Source of the DNA: Drosophila miranda
Lineage: Eukaryota; Arthropoda; Insecta; Diptera; Drosophilidae
Direction of reading: 5' to 3'
Assembly (NCBI RefSeq): GCF_003369915.1
Contig: NC_046674.1
Location: 2,728,001-2,792,000, forward strand
DNA: 64,000 bases
Position 1 is the stretch's first letter; each line of letters begins with the position of its first letter. Positions 48,301-58,172 of the stretch are shown here, piece by piece. The translations under genes and the position numbers were made by a program. The notes under the pieces are model-generated. The model saw only the letters and a list, made by a program, of their open reading frames with translations, was not told the origin of the DNA and did no database searches.

Positions 48301-50523
48301 CAGCAAAAACCGAGAAAAACCAGAAGGAAAACCTAGAAAAATCCATCTACTCATTTCCGCTTACAGATTTGAATATTTCTGAATGCGAAAAAAACACACA
48401 CAAGAAAACAAAAAAACAAAAAACCGAATCACATTGCTTGCGGTTTTAGCATAAATTTCATAATCATAATCTTCAGATTAGTCATGTATTTGAATGGGCC
48501 CCTGCCCCGCGTCCCCCGCCCCACAAAAGGGGAAGCGCTAACGAGCCATGGGTTCTTCTCTATGGAATCCCCCATGGAAGCCCATGAGTCAATGGTCAGC
48601 GAAGGCGATGATAAACGAAGCGGAAAATGTAGGAAAATTTGCTCGGAGGAAGATTGATCGTAAGATCTCTTACCCAAGACTCTGATGGAGTGCTGAAGGA
48701 ACTGACGGACTGAAGAGCATTCCGGGCAGTAGAAAACTATTCCCCAATTCACAGAGATTTTTTCTATGATTTGAAAAGAAATATCTGTAGCATGGGGAAA
48801 GCACACATAACTTTTCAAATGGCATTTAGCGTAGCATAAATCAGGCCATAAATAATTTCGTCTACGATTGTGAAAGTATTTGTGGCGTGGCAAGGACAAT
48901 GCCAGAGGAGTCCCCGAAGAAGCGGCAACTTAAATAAATTTATTTGGAATTTATTCCGCCACAGCAATAAAAAATATCGAAAAGTAGGCAGCAGAAAGGA
49001 AGGAAGTAACCCCTGCCCCCGCTCCTGCCCCTGCCACTGCCACAGCAGCTGCTTTTGTGTGGCACCGACTGCCCCTCTCCATCTCTTGATTGTTCCCCTG
49101 GACATACTCGTATTTGTTGCTGCCATAAAACAGCCGCACAAAAGTCAGACACGAGTCCTTTTTTTGTTGGGTCTTCAAGACCTTTCCTATTTTTTTATTG
49201 CGAGCATTGTGTGTGCCACAAATTGTTGTAAATATTGGCAGAAAATAGGAACTGTTACCCTTTATATTCCGTTATTATGGGGTGTCATAGAGGAGCATAA
49301 ATTATACAGAATATGCTGTGGAAATTATCAGGCGGTTAACTTAATCCCACGGCCATAAAGCATAAAAGTAATATATGCGGGCGCTACGTGTCGAGTGGCC
49401 AAACGGGGGCTTTGGGGATTACCACAGGCGCAGGGCCATCCAAAGCGAGGGGGGAATATGCCAACCTATTATTGAAATGGTTCTATAACTTGGGAAGAGT
49501 TTCCAGATAGTGCAATGATACGATTACGAGGGAGCTCTTTGCTCTGATTCATTCGTAAATGTCTCTATTCGTACACCTTCCCCAATCATCCAATAGGCCA
49601 GGGCCCAACCCCTAACGAGCTGTGGGACACCGATTCATAATAAAGACATTTAGGCGGTGGGGGGGGGGATTTGGTGGGTCGAAAATGGTATGCATTGTAT
49701 TTTTGTGTGAGTTTTGTTTGAGAATGGGAATGGGAATGGGAATTGGCAGAGAGCGTGGGGAATATTTATATTTTCCCAGAAATATGTGTCGCTTGAAACC
49801 TCTTTTTCTACCTCTCTTGCCCCTGCCCCTGCTCTTGCCCCTGCCCATGCCCCTGCCCCTGTTCTTGCCCCTGCTCTGGCCTGGCATTTTCTGTGTTGTC
49901 GAATTTTGCATGCCATTTGATTAATTGCCATGCAAATTATGGTGTAAATATAATAACATTTTATTCAGCTGTCAATTGTGTGGCAGAGAGCGAGACAAAC
50001 GAAACAAAGCAAGGCCTAGACATGGGCACGACATGCAAAAACTCAATTTAGAGCCACAGACAGAATCAGAGGTAGAGCCCCCAGAGACCCAGAGCCCCAG
50101 AGTCGCGGAGTCGCGGGGCCGCCGAGGTAGAGACCCCACCAAACCCCTGAGATGAAGCGAAGTGAATGGCAATTCGCTGCAGTCTCCAGGAGGCACGACT
50201 TTTTCCTGCCTGCCCCATTCTGCGGTACGGCTGCGCATTCGAGGGTATCTCCAGAGCCGAAACGAACCGCACCGCACCGCACGGCAGAACAAAGCAACAA
50301 AGCGGCTCCGCTGCTAAGCTCCACCAAAATTAAGACATTAGTCAAATTTTTTGTGCTAAAACATTTTTTTTTTGTTTTTCTCAGAGCCCGGCCCCTGCTA
50401 ATCCCTTGGCCGAAAGGCAGCCCGCAGGTACTTCCATGGAAGAGAGTCCATGGGAGTCCCTTGGCCAGTTCCCTGTCCAGTGGAGTGGCGAGTGTTGCAA
50501 ATTAGTTGACACGTCGTTTTGGG

Positions 50524-50558
<35 letters not shown>

Positions 50559-52874
50559 AAACAACCACAGCAGACATTTGGCGCGACAAAGAGACGCCTC
50601 TCTCTGGACGCGGATAGAGTCGGCATGAATAAAGTCATTTCCATTCCATTCCTGGATTCCATATGATGCATGCCGCATGCCGCACTATGCCCCCCCTCGT
50701 CTGGGGTGCTCCGCTCTCTGCTCTATAATTAGCCTCTAATAACGCAAGGGGCACCCATCGCCAGGCCTGAACCGAGCAGAACCTGGGGCTTCGTTTTGGC
50801 CCGCAGTTGGGTATTTTTCATGTTTTTTTTTTCGTTTTCGTTTTTTTTCGGACTGTTTCCACTACGACTATAATGACTTCCAATTTGCCCTGAAAAGCGA
50901 TTCCTGGAAATCAAATACTCGCAAACGGCTAAATGCCATGCCATATTCCATATCCCACATCCCCCCTCACCACCCCTCACCACCCCCCCCATACCATGTG
51001 GAGTCCATGTATGCCGCCCGATGCTCATGTGGATGGATGGATGGATGGATGGATGGATGGATGGTGGCTCCATGCGGTCATTTGGCATTCACTTTGTGTT
51101 TTATGATTACTTGATTTTGGATATGGATTAAGGGGCGGGGGCGGGGGCGGCGGCGGGTTGGGGGTGCCTTATGCAGAGACATTCTCGAGGGTGTTTTTGC
51201 TTGGGAAAGTCGGGGGAAATTTGCATTTAAGGAAATTAAATGAAGCAAGTTTTTAATGAGAGACGGTTTTCCCTTGAATTTCCTTGCGTTTTCCTGGTGA
51301 TTTCAAGGATCTAATGAAAGGGTTCTATGGAATTCCGTTTCCCCTGAGCAGCACTTGGGAATGGGTTCTGGCTTCATTTTCCTTCGCTTTTCAGCTATTA
51401 TTTCTACTCTTTCTCTGCAATGTCTTTCTATTTTCTTAATTAACAAATCAAAGTGATGTTTTCTAAAATCTTTCAGGCAATCAGTTTCCAACAAGAGATG
51501 ATTTCCCTTTGTTTTTCTCCTTTTTCTCCCTTTTATCCGATTTTCCTATTAATATAAATGCAATTGAATCGAATGACGTTTGAGACTTTGGTTTCCTTGG
51601 ATTGCCTCTGTACATTTCACGAATCAAATGGAAGATTTCTTGGGCAAAAATCAATTCCTAATGACAGGGCCTGGCTTTTCCATATATTTCCTTCCGTTTT
51701 CCGTTTTCCTTGCTTCCTTTCCTGCGAGTGGGTACTGCCTGGGTTCTCAGATTAAATTAAAGAGTTCTCTGATTCTCCGACTCTCTCTCTCTGTGGCAAA
51801 GCATCCTCTATCGTATCTGCCATCGCTTCTGCCTGCAGCACGCCCACTGCTTTATATTTTCATAAACTTTTCCTCATCTAAGGAGACGCCTCCGCCTCGG
51901 CGACTCCTCAGCGACTCCTCAGCGACTGGGGGACTGGCGGGGTTTCCTTTTACAAGCGCAGAGACAAATGACTGGCGATGTGGCAGGGCGATAGTGCAGC
52001 AGCAGCAGCCGCAGCCGCAGCCGCAGAAGGAGGTTGCATCTGGAAGGGGAACCAACGCCTAAGAGCTGCCACAAAGAGTTATGTGCAGAAATTAAATTTG
52101 CAAATGCTGCAAAGGGAAACGGGGAACGGGGGAATGGGGAAGGGCGCTCCCTGCTCTGCCGAAAAGCAATCGCGAGGCATGCAACACACGCCCCAAACAT
52201 CAGTTTGATAAATTGATATCAGCGATCGATGCACACACACACACACGCACACACACACACACACAGGGATGGGGATGGGGACGAGGACGAGGCTGTTGTG
52301 CGCCCCCAAAGATTATTGTCTTTTTTAATTGAAAAAAACGTTTCAGGGGGTATCTAGAGAGGGGATCTGCTGCCTCCCCCCCTCGCTTCCACTTACCGAT
52401 CGAACCATCCAGTGAGTAGGCATTCCGCTGCCATGCCCACGTGCATAGATCACAGGTGGTCAAGCCATCAGCGGCTACGCTTTCATCCAGAAACGGAGGA
52501 CGCGGCGGTGGCGGCACAAAGTGTCCATTCCACAGACCATTCTCGCTGGCATCGAACGCCAGCGGGGAGTCGAAGGTGTCCACCTCGATGGCGTTGGCCC
52601 ACCAGTCGTCGTCTAAGGGATTGTATCCACCAGCCCCAGCCCCGGCCCCGGCCCCGGCCCCGGTCCCAGCCCCACCAGCGATGGATCCGACTCCATCTGG
52701 CTGGGGCGTTGGCGGCATTGGTGGCGGCGCCGGCAGCTGGCTCTCCGCCAGCGAGTCCAAGCGGGAATTGGGGAACACGGAGCGCATCGTGGTGGTGCCG
52801 GCAGCGGCGGCAGCGGCAGCAGCAGCATCCTGGTAAATGTCCGCGCCGCCAGCAGCGGGCAGACGTTGAAACAT
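25459..52874 (-). CDS. Unrecognised single-pass membrane protein, five coding exons
   Basis: Five exons join in frame to exactly 434 codons: 52874-52397, 35263-35161, 30366-30344 (23 nt), 26500-26169 and 25824-25459. Donors are GTAAGT three times and GTCAGT once; acceptors are CAG. Residues 1-159 are Ala/Gly/Pro-rich with two Cys (CDLC) near the end and no signal peptide. Residues 168-192 are a strongly hydrophobic span, preceded by DKAGE and followed by LRCRR, which predicts N-outside, C-inside. The cytoplasmic tail (about 240 aa) has several Tyr motifs (YAEL, NPSY, TAY, YYSDL, YEIV) and ends SDYV, a possible PDZ ligand. No known enzymatic or adhesion domain is visible. An in-frame stop precedes the ATG. 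Other exons in the 17-kb intron, or an upstream alternative 5' part, are possible. I do not recognise the gene. Confidence 0.7.
26501..30343. other. Intron of the membrane-protein gene
   Basis: No other gene visible. It contains a GTTGCA hexamer array (26815-26844), CT/GA tracts (27097-27130), GGAGTC and CGAGTC repeats (27485-27520, 27838-27872), and AAC/CAAAAA-rich sequence near 29335-29380 and 29620-29655. Confidence 0.6.
26815..26844. repeat. (GTTGCA)5 array
   Basis: Five perfect GTTGCA hexamers, inside an intron of the membrane-protein gene. Confidence 0.9.
30344..30366 (-). other. 23-nt microexon of the membrane-protein gene
   Basis: On the minus strand a TTATCTCGTTACAG acceptor precedes, and a GTAAGTGA donor follows, 23 bases encoding IKSANAN in the needed phase (2 nt carried in, 1 nt carried out). 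Without it the reading frame from the membrane exon to the tail exon would break. It lies just inside the membrane. Confidence 0.75.
30367..35160. other. Intron of the membrane-protein gene
   Basis: No other gene visible. It holds GTCT tetramers (31009-31030), a GGAAGCACAT-type decamer array (32166-32215), CA tracts (32497-32526), and CCATK and GATTC pentamer arrays (33778-33825, 33863-33897, 34218-34254). Confidence 0.6.
35490..35512. repeat. (GT)n microsatellite
   Basis: GT dinucleotide tract about 230 bp upstream, in gene sense, of the transmembrane exon. Confidence 0.85.
39356..39384. repeat. (GT)n microsatellite
   Basis: Uninterrupted GT tract within the large intron. Confidence 0.85.
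46681..46728. repeat. Short minisatellite, AGTGCGGGAGTGCCGG unit
   Basis: About three copies of a 16-bp unit, itself two related 8-mers (AGTGCGGG/AGTGCCGG), degrading at the right end. Confidence 0.85.
50525..50556. repeat. (CA)n microsatellite
   Basis: Uninterrupted CA tract in the large intron. Confidence 0.9.
51031..51064. repeat. (GGAT)n microsatellite
   Basis: Eight perfect GGAT tetramers. Confidence 0.95.
52232..52265. repeat. (CA)n microsatellite with one CG interruption
   Basis: CA tract 130 bp beyond the donor of the first coding exon of the membrane-protein gene. Confidence 0.9.
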
Positions 52875-55831
52875 TTTATATGTACGCCTCAAGCGGAGAG
52901 AAGACGTGGCCTCAGACGGATCTCCTCATGGATCGGCTCTCTGCTGCACACTCTGCAAAGGAGGGGAGGCGGAAAACCAACCAAAAAATTATTAATAAAT
53001 ATTGGCAAATATTGTCAAATTTGTTGGCCCCAAAAAGAAAAACCTGCTGCGAGTGGCGGGGCTGGTGGGACTGGGGCAACTTTAACTCTTTTTTGAAAGT
53101 TGTTTTGCCTGCCACATTGCTGGTGGTGGAATATCCTTATATGTACTCCATACACCCGACCTCATAAACTATGGACACCCCCAACCAAAAGACCTATGTA
53201 TAAATGATACGGGTTCCACCCCAATTAATAATTCCACAATAAAGACTTTAAATTGCCTCGCGATCAACATTGTTTGGGGCGTGGCAGATGGCTATGGCTG
53301 TGGCTATGGCTGTGGCTCTGACTATGCAAACAGTGTCGCCTTTGGGTGGAGACAGGTTTTCACCCAAAAATTAGCCTCCCCCTGGCCACGCCCCGCGTCG
53401 ACACACATTAATCAGCCAAAAAAAGAAAAGCCACAAGGCGGGTGCACGGCTGACACTAATGAAGTTTCCCAACAAGATTACAGAAATATGATAAACACAA
53501 AATGGCAAAAAATAACAAAAAATAACAAAAAATAGCATGAAATAAATCAGCATTAAAAGAGCTGCTTCTGGCTTCTGTGCTGGCATTTTTTTGTTTACAT
53601 TACGCCTCGAATGCGCGATAAGCGGTGCAATGAATGCACAGAAAAGGCGACAATATTTCGCACGACAAGTCGCAATTTGCTGTTCTCTTTCGCGCGCTCT
53701 CTCTCTGCATTTCGATCGTGTCATCTACGCTCCTCGCACTGGAATCCACACTCTTGCAGTTCCTTCTTTTCGTTTGCTCCTCTCTCTCTTCAATTTTTCA
53801 GTAGCAACAACAACAAGCCGGCGACAATCGGCTCTTGCCTACGAACTACGGGAGCTTTATTTATTCTATTTATTGAGATAAGCTTTGTGCTTGTTGCATT
53901 GCTGTCGCGAAATTCCTTTTTGAGAAGCTTTTGTTTGCCAGGTGCCGGTGCGACTGCCGCTCTCGGGCATGGCTCTGCTTATCTGCTATCGTACGAATGA
54001 ACTAACTAACGGGACTCTGACTTTGCTGCGTTGATTCTTGGCTTTTATTTTGTTTAATTTACTTCTTGCTCTACCTCTGGCACAGTCGACTTGTCAGCTA
54101 TTACTTAGCAAACTCCCACAAATAAATCAACATTAAACGAGTACTGACCAGAACACTCGCATTTGTAGTTCAATGGGTCAGCGTTACAGCGCTGGAAACC
54201 AAAAAACAAAAAAAAAAACCAAAAAAAAAGTGAAACTCCAGCGGCAGACAAATGTGCTAATCAGAGATTCGGCCATCGGCAGCAGACCCACAGATCATCT
54301 GAACAGAAATTATATATCTTTTCACTGTGATTTATAAGCCGGCAATTACAACCTCTGATCGTCTGATCGCCCATTATGCAAAAAAAAAAAAAAAAAAAAA
54401 ACAGAGAAGAAAAAACCCATTCAAACAATGGAAACTTTGAAAGAAAATAGTGAATAAATACGAGAGAAAAAAAAGAAATACCGAAATACTGAAATACCAA
54501 AATCATTTATCATAATCATTGTGATTGATTCGTTGAGAAAAAAAATCAAAAATATCACAAGTGAATGAATAACAACAACAACAATTTTTATGATATACGA
54601 GTACCAGTACTGAGTGCCGAGTACCGAGTGCCGAGAGTATCGTTTCAAAAGGCCGACGGGCTGGATTTGACCGCTGCCGCTGCCGCTGCCGCTGCCGCTG
54701 CCACAGATTCCGATTCAGATTCAGATTCGCGCTCATCAGGCGTATAAACGGGGCAACAATTGTTTGGGGGTTTTGTTGTTGTATCACGTCTTTAGCTCAC
54801 GTTTTGCTCCATTGAATAACTCACTCACTCATTCGGCGGCCTTTCGGCCACCAGCATGATCAAGAAATTGTTTTATTCGGCCACTGACCGACGGGAGTAG
54901 CAATTGAGCAGCCCACGGACCAGACCCCACACCGTATCGAATCGTAGGGGGGCGGCAAAAGGGTCTCCAGGGGTCGGATATCGCAAATATACATACATAC
55001 ATACATACATACACATGTACATATACAGTATTCGTACTGTAGGTCTCTGTTGCGGTCAATGCGTTTGAAACTTTCGAATATTATCAATCATGCAGACATT
55101 TTTACGCCCGATTTGTTGTCATGAGACCTTTAAGCAGTTCGCCTTTTTTTTTTGTTTTACATTTTTATGATTTAATGCACGAATTGTGTTCCAGATGTTG
55201 TTGTTCTTTTTTTTTATTTTTTGGGCAGCAAAACTCTAAAATTAGAAACAACATCAAAGCAAATTGTTTTCAAGAACTCCCCAAAGAGACAGAAAGACGG
55301 AAAGAGAGAGTGGGTTATGGGAGAGCACTTTCGGGGAATACTACTGTTTATTGGGCGAGTCGGAATCCCTGGAGAAGATGATGAATCTTTATGAAGCACA
55401 TCTTTACGATGGGTGTAATTTGTGGGGGAAAAGTGATTATACGCTTATACGCTTTGTCTTCTATTGAATTTGAAACTACATACATATATGATTTATATTT
55501 GTTCTAGTATGTTTAGGGAATTTTTCATTGTTTTTCATTGTATCCATTATGGATTCTGGTACTTTTCTTAAGTATTTTCCGTGGTATTTATGTAGAAATG
55601 ATTCTTGAACTTTTTCGAGTAATAATGGATATTTTCGTAGTAACTGCGGTATTTCTTCTGGTATTATTCTGGGATCCAAACAATCTTCAAGCGGACTATC
55701 TATCATCTATCATACCTTCTCTGATTCCAATTCCATTTCCATTTCCCTCTCTCTAAGCCAATAATCTCTGTAACATTTCCTTGATTAAGTTGTTTCCTTT
55801 TCGTTTATAAATAACTATTGCTCAAAGCATA
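52875..55831. other. Upstream region of the membrane-protein gene
   Basis: A good acceptor (polypyrimidine then TTTGCAG, minus strand, ending about 52963) lies about 90 nt before the ATG, so the 5' UTR is probably split and its first exon lies further right. The rest shows GA/CT-rich sequence near 53690-53790, an A-run near 54379-54402, GCTGCC repeats (54671-54702) and ATAC tetramers. No coding exon was supported. Confidence 0.45.
54990..55011. repeat. (ATAC)n microsatellite
   Basis: Five perfect ATAC tetramers. Confidence 0.85.
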
Positions 55832-55837
55832 TTTATT
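55832..55837 (-). terminator. Poly(A) signal after the orphan terminal exon
   Basis: AATAAA on the minus strand, 37 nt past the stop codon of the exon at 55960-55875. Confidence 0.6.
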
Positions 55838-55874
55838 TTTATCACATGTGTTTTTTGGCCACCTTCGATATTAA

Positions 55875-55960
55875 TCACGCCGCATGAGCCATGCTTTCAG
55901 CAGACAATGGAGCCATATGCTGCCCCATCATCTTGGGGATCTTGAGGCCATCTCCTCGAC
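55875..55960 (-). CDS. Terminal coding exon of an unidentified gene or isoform
   Basis: On the minus strand a strong acceptor (CTCTTTTTTTATTGCCGCAG) precedes 86 nt that encode the last 28 residues of a protein (Gly-Asp-Gly-Leu-Lys at the start, SAESMAHAA at the end) and then TGA, with AATAAA 37 nt later. It needs one base from the previous exon (phase 1). I found no partner exon between here and the right edge. It may be the 3' end of a gene lying to the right, or an alternative 3' exon of a longer form of the membrane-protein gene, whose transmembrane exon also begins in phase 1. No family recognised. Confidence 0.45.
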
Positions 55961-57110
55961 CTGCGGCAATAAAAAAAGAGATTTTGCTCGTTCTTTTTTG
56001 TTCGTGTTGAACGGTTGACCAAGTTTTCACTTTTTTTTCGTAACGCGTTGGTTGTGCGTTAGTCAAGTGGCTTAATTTATATTTATACGAGTACGAGGCA
56101 CACATTCGCACAGAGCCAGCCGCAAAGACACGAACATTAAGCGTACGAAACTGGCGAACTTGTGGAAGAGTTATGACTCTGACCCACAACAGGCCGCAGA
56201 AACTGTGCCTCAAGACTGTGCCACAGACTGTCTGTGGAATGAGACTGCAGACAGCGGACTGGCGGACTGCTGGACTGTCGGACTGTCGGAATGGAAACTG
56301 GAACTTGGACTCTGGCCATAATAACAATTTAGGCTTGTTTCCCGTCTCGGGCGGCAATTTTTCACATTAATTACAAATTACAGATTTATTAGGTATGAGA
56401 CTCGCACAGCCCCTGGGCCACGCCCTCTCTTCTGGGGTATCTCAGTGTGTTCTGTGGGTCCATGAACAAGTCAACATGTTGCACAGCTTCCCCTGAACCT
56501 GTCTGCAAATGAAATTCCAGACAACTCTACGCAACAGCAGCTCTGGGCTCTGGGCACTGGGCTCTCAGGTCTCGGTTCTCGGTTCTCGACTCTCGGGACA
56601 AAAAAGGAACTAAAAACGTTGGCTAAAATATTAATGAGTGTTGTAATTTGTTGCATTGTAATAAATTAATTTTATGCGCCGCCGCTGCAGTGCTGCTGCA
56701 GCACACTCGTGAGAGTGCAACCATTTGCATACACTCGTACTCGCAGTCGTACTCGTATGAGAGTGCCACAAAGCACTTGCAACGGTGCCGACGAAGCTGC
56801 AGCCAAGTTCTTCTGGCCACACGCTACACACACAGGAGTGTTTGCTGCATGCAGCAGACACTTGAAACGTACTTGCCACTCGGACTGATTATAGTCAATT
56901 CGTTGAATTGGACCACCAAGTGGCTAGTCGTTCGTTGGTTCGTTCCTTAGTTCGGTCTGTCGGTCCGTCAGTCGGCCGGTCCGCTGATTCGCTTGAATCC
57001 ATCGTCCGTCCAGCTACAACTCGAAGTCATCATCAGCCCGCTCTGAGCCGCTCTGAGCCTCGCCCCTGAGCCCATGAGCCGCTCTTAGCCGCTCTGAGCC
57101 GCCGGAGTCA

Positions 57111-57216
57111 GTGAGCTGTTGCGGCAAGCGGCCAGTCATCGTCCAGCGGTGTCTCGGGCAGGCATCAGATGCAACGAGGCACAGTGGTTTAAGCGTGGAA
57201 TATTTTCGAGTAAGAG
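57111..57216 (+). promoter_or_regulatory. Candidate promoter and first non-coding exon
   Basis: TCAGTG at 57111 resembles the Drosophila initiator. It is followed by about 95 bp of mixed sequence ending at a GTAAGAGG donor (57210). The upstream 150 bp is CG-rich and unlike the surrounding AT-rich DNA. No clear DPE or Motif 1 supports it, so it stays a weak candidate, and the opposite direction is possible. Confidence 0.2.
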
Positions 57217-58113
57217 GAGTCGCCGCTTAAAGACTTTCATCAACTATTTCGGCTAATCATCGCCTAAGATGATTGCTTATAAGTTAAATAAAAAACGAAA
57301 TTGCAACTATTATATTCATTTATAGTATTGTCTTATAATATTCGATGGATTAAAAGCAGCAAATCCTGAATGGAAGGGGTAGAATCTTAGTGCTACTGCC
57401 AGTAAACCTTCTCTTTATAGAGAAGGAAGTCCCTTACAAGAAGCATCGTGCGACGCAAAGAATCGTTGATGATCGACCATGAGGATCAGCATGCAGCCCA
57501 TAACTGGGGATCAATTAGGACGTTAGGATTCCAGGCCTACTGATGAACTCCAAAAGGGATCTATGGCATCGGCAACCCTGACATTTTGGGGTTCAATTTA
57601 GTAGTATTTCCTAGTATTTGTCTTGTTTCTTATGGTTTTATTCTGAAATTTGTCTAGTATATGTCTGGTATTTTTAATTTCTTTCTTTATTATTTTTAGT
57701 ACTTTATGTGGTATTTTATCTAGTAATTATCTCGTTTTTCGAATAATTTCCTGTGTATTTATAGTATTTTTCTGCTGATTTTAATAATATTTCATAGTAT
57801 TTTTTATAGTATTGTTCAGGTATTTATTTTTGGTATTTTGTGGTATTATTTCTAATATTTTCCTGATCTCATGGACACTAACTGCCCCTACAAACGTCAA
57901 GCAAACATGCGTCTATCCACCATGCATAATGCAGTATTTTTGTGCTTATACTATCATGACACATGCCCCATAACATTCCCTACTAATCCCCGTCTATTAT
58001 ATTGTACGACCACTGTCGTATGGAACCACTGTTTCTCTGAGCAATTGAGCGACAATCCAAACTTGAATGGCGCATCGCATGATTGTGAGGCGCGTCTGGT
58101 GGCTCTAGTGGTG

Positions 58114-58172
58114 CCACTACCACTACCACTACCACTGCCACTACCACTGCCACTACCACTACCACTACCACT
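58114..58172. repeat. (CCACTA)n hexanucleotide array
   Basis: About ten CCACTA/CCACTG hexamers in 59 bp. It translates as alternating Pro-Leu repeats, which explains the long open frame over it. Confidence 0.92.

Larger units (their letters stand above)
35264..52396. other. Large (17.1 kb) intron, or intron plus undetected exons
   Basis: I found no further coding exon by eye, although an extra exon of phase 1 at both ends could be missed. The interval is rich in microsatellites and has AT-rich blocks with AGTATTT-type repeats (36410-36560). It also carries long polypyrimidine runs, a short minisatellite (46681-46728) and several (CA)n/(GT)n tracts. Confidence 0.5.

Noticed and set aside
25186..51064. 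Regularly spaced repeats that could resemble CRISPR-type arrays
   Set aside because: They are plain tandem microsatellites without spacers, in a eukaryotic genome.
52412..53167. 251-codon plus-strand frame
   Set aside because: It is antisense to the first coding exon of the membrane-protein gene. The minus frame has correct splice sites and joins in phase to the other exons, and the plus frame has none.
54160..54210. Possible tRNA-like sequence (GTAGTTCAATGGGTCAGCG)
   Set aside because: It cannot be folded by eye into a cloverleaf with proper A and B boxes, and a run of A and C follows in place of the T arm.
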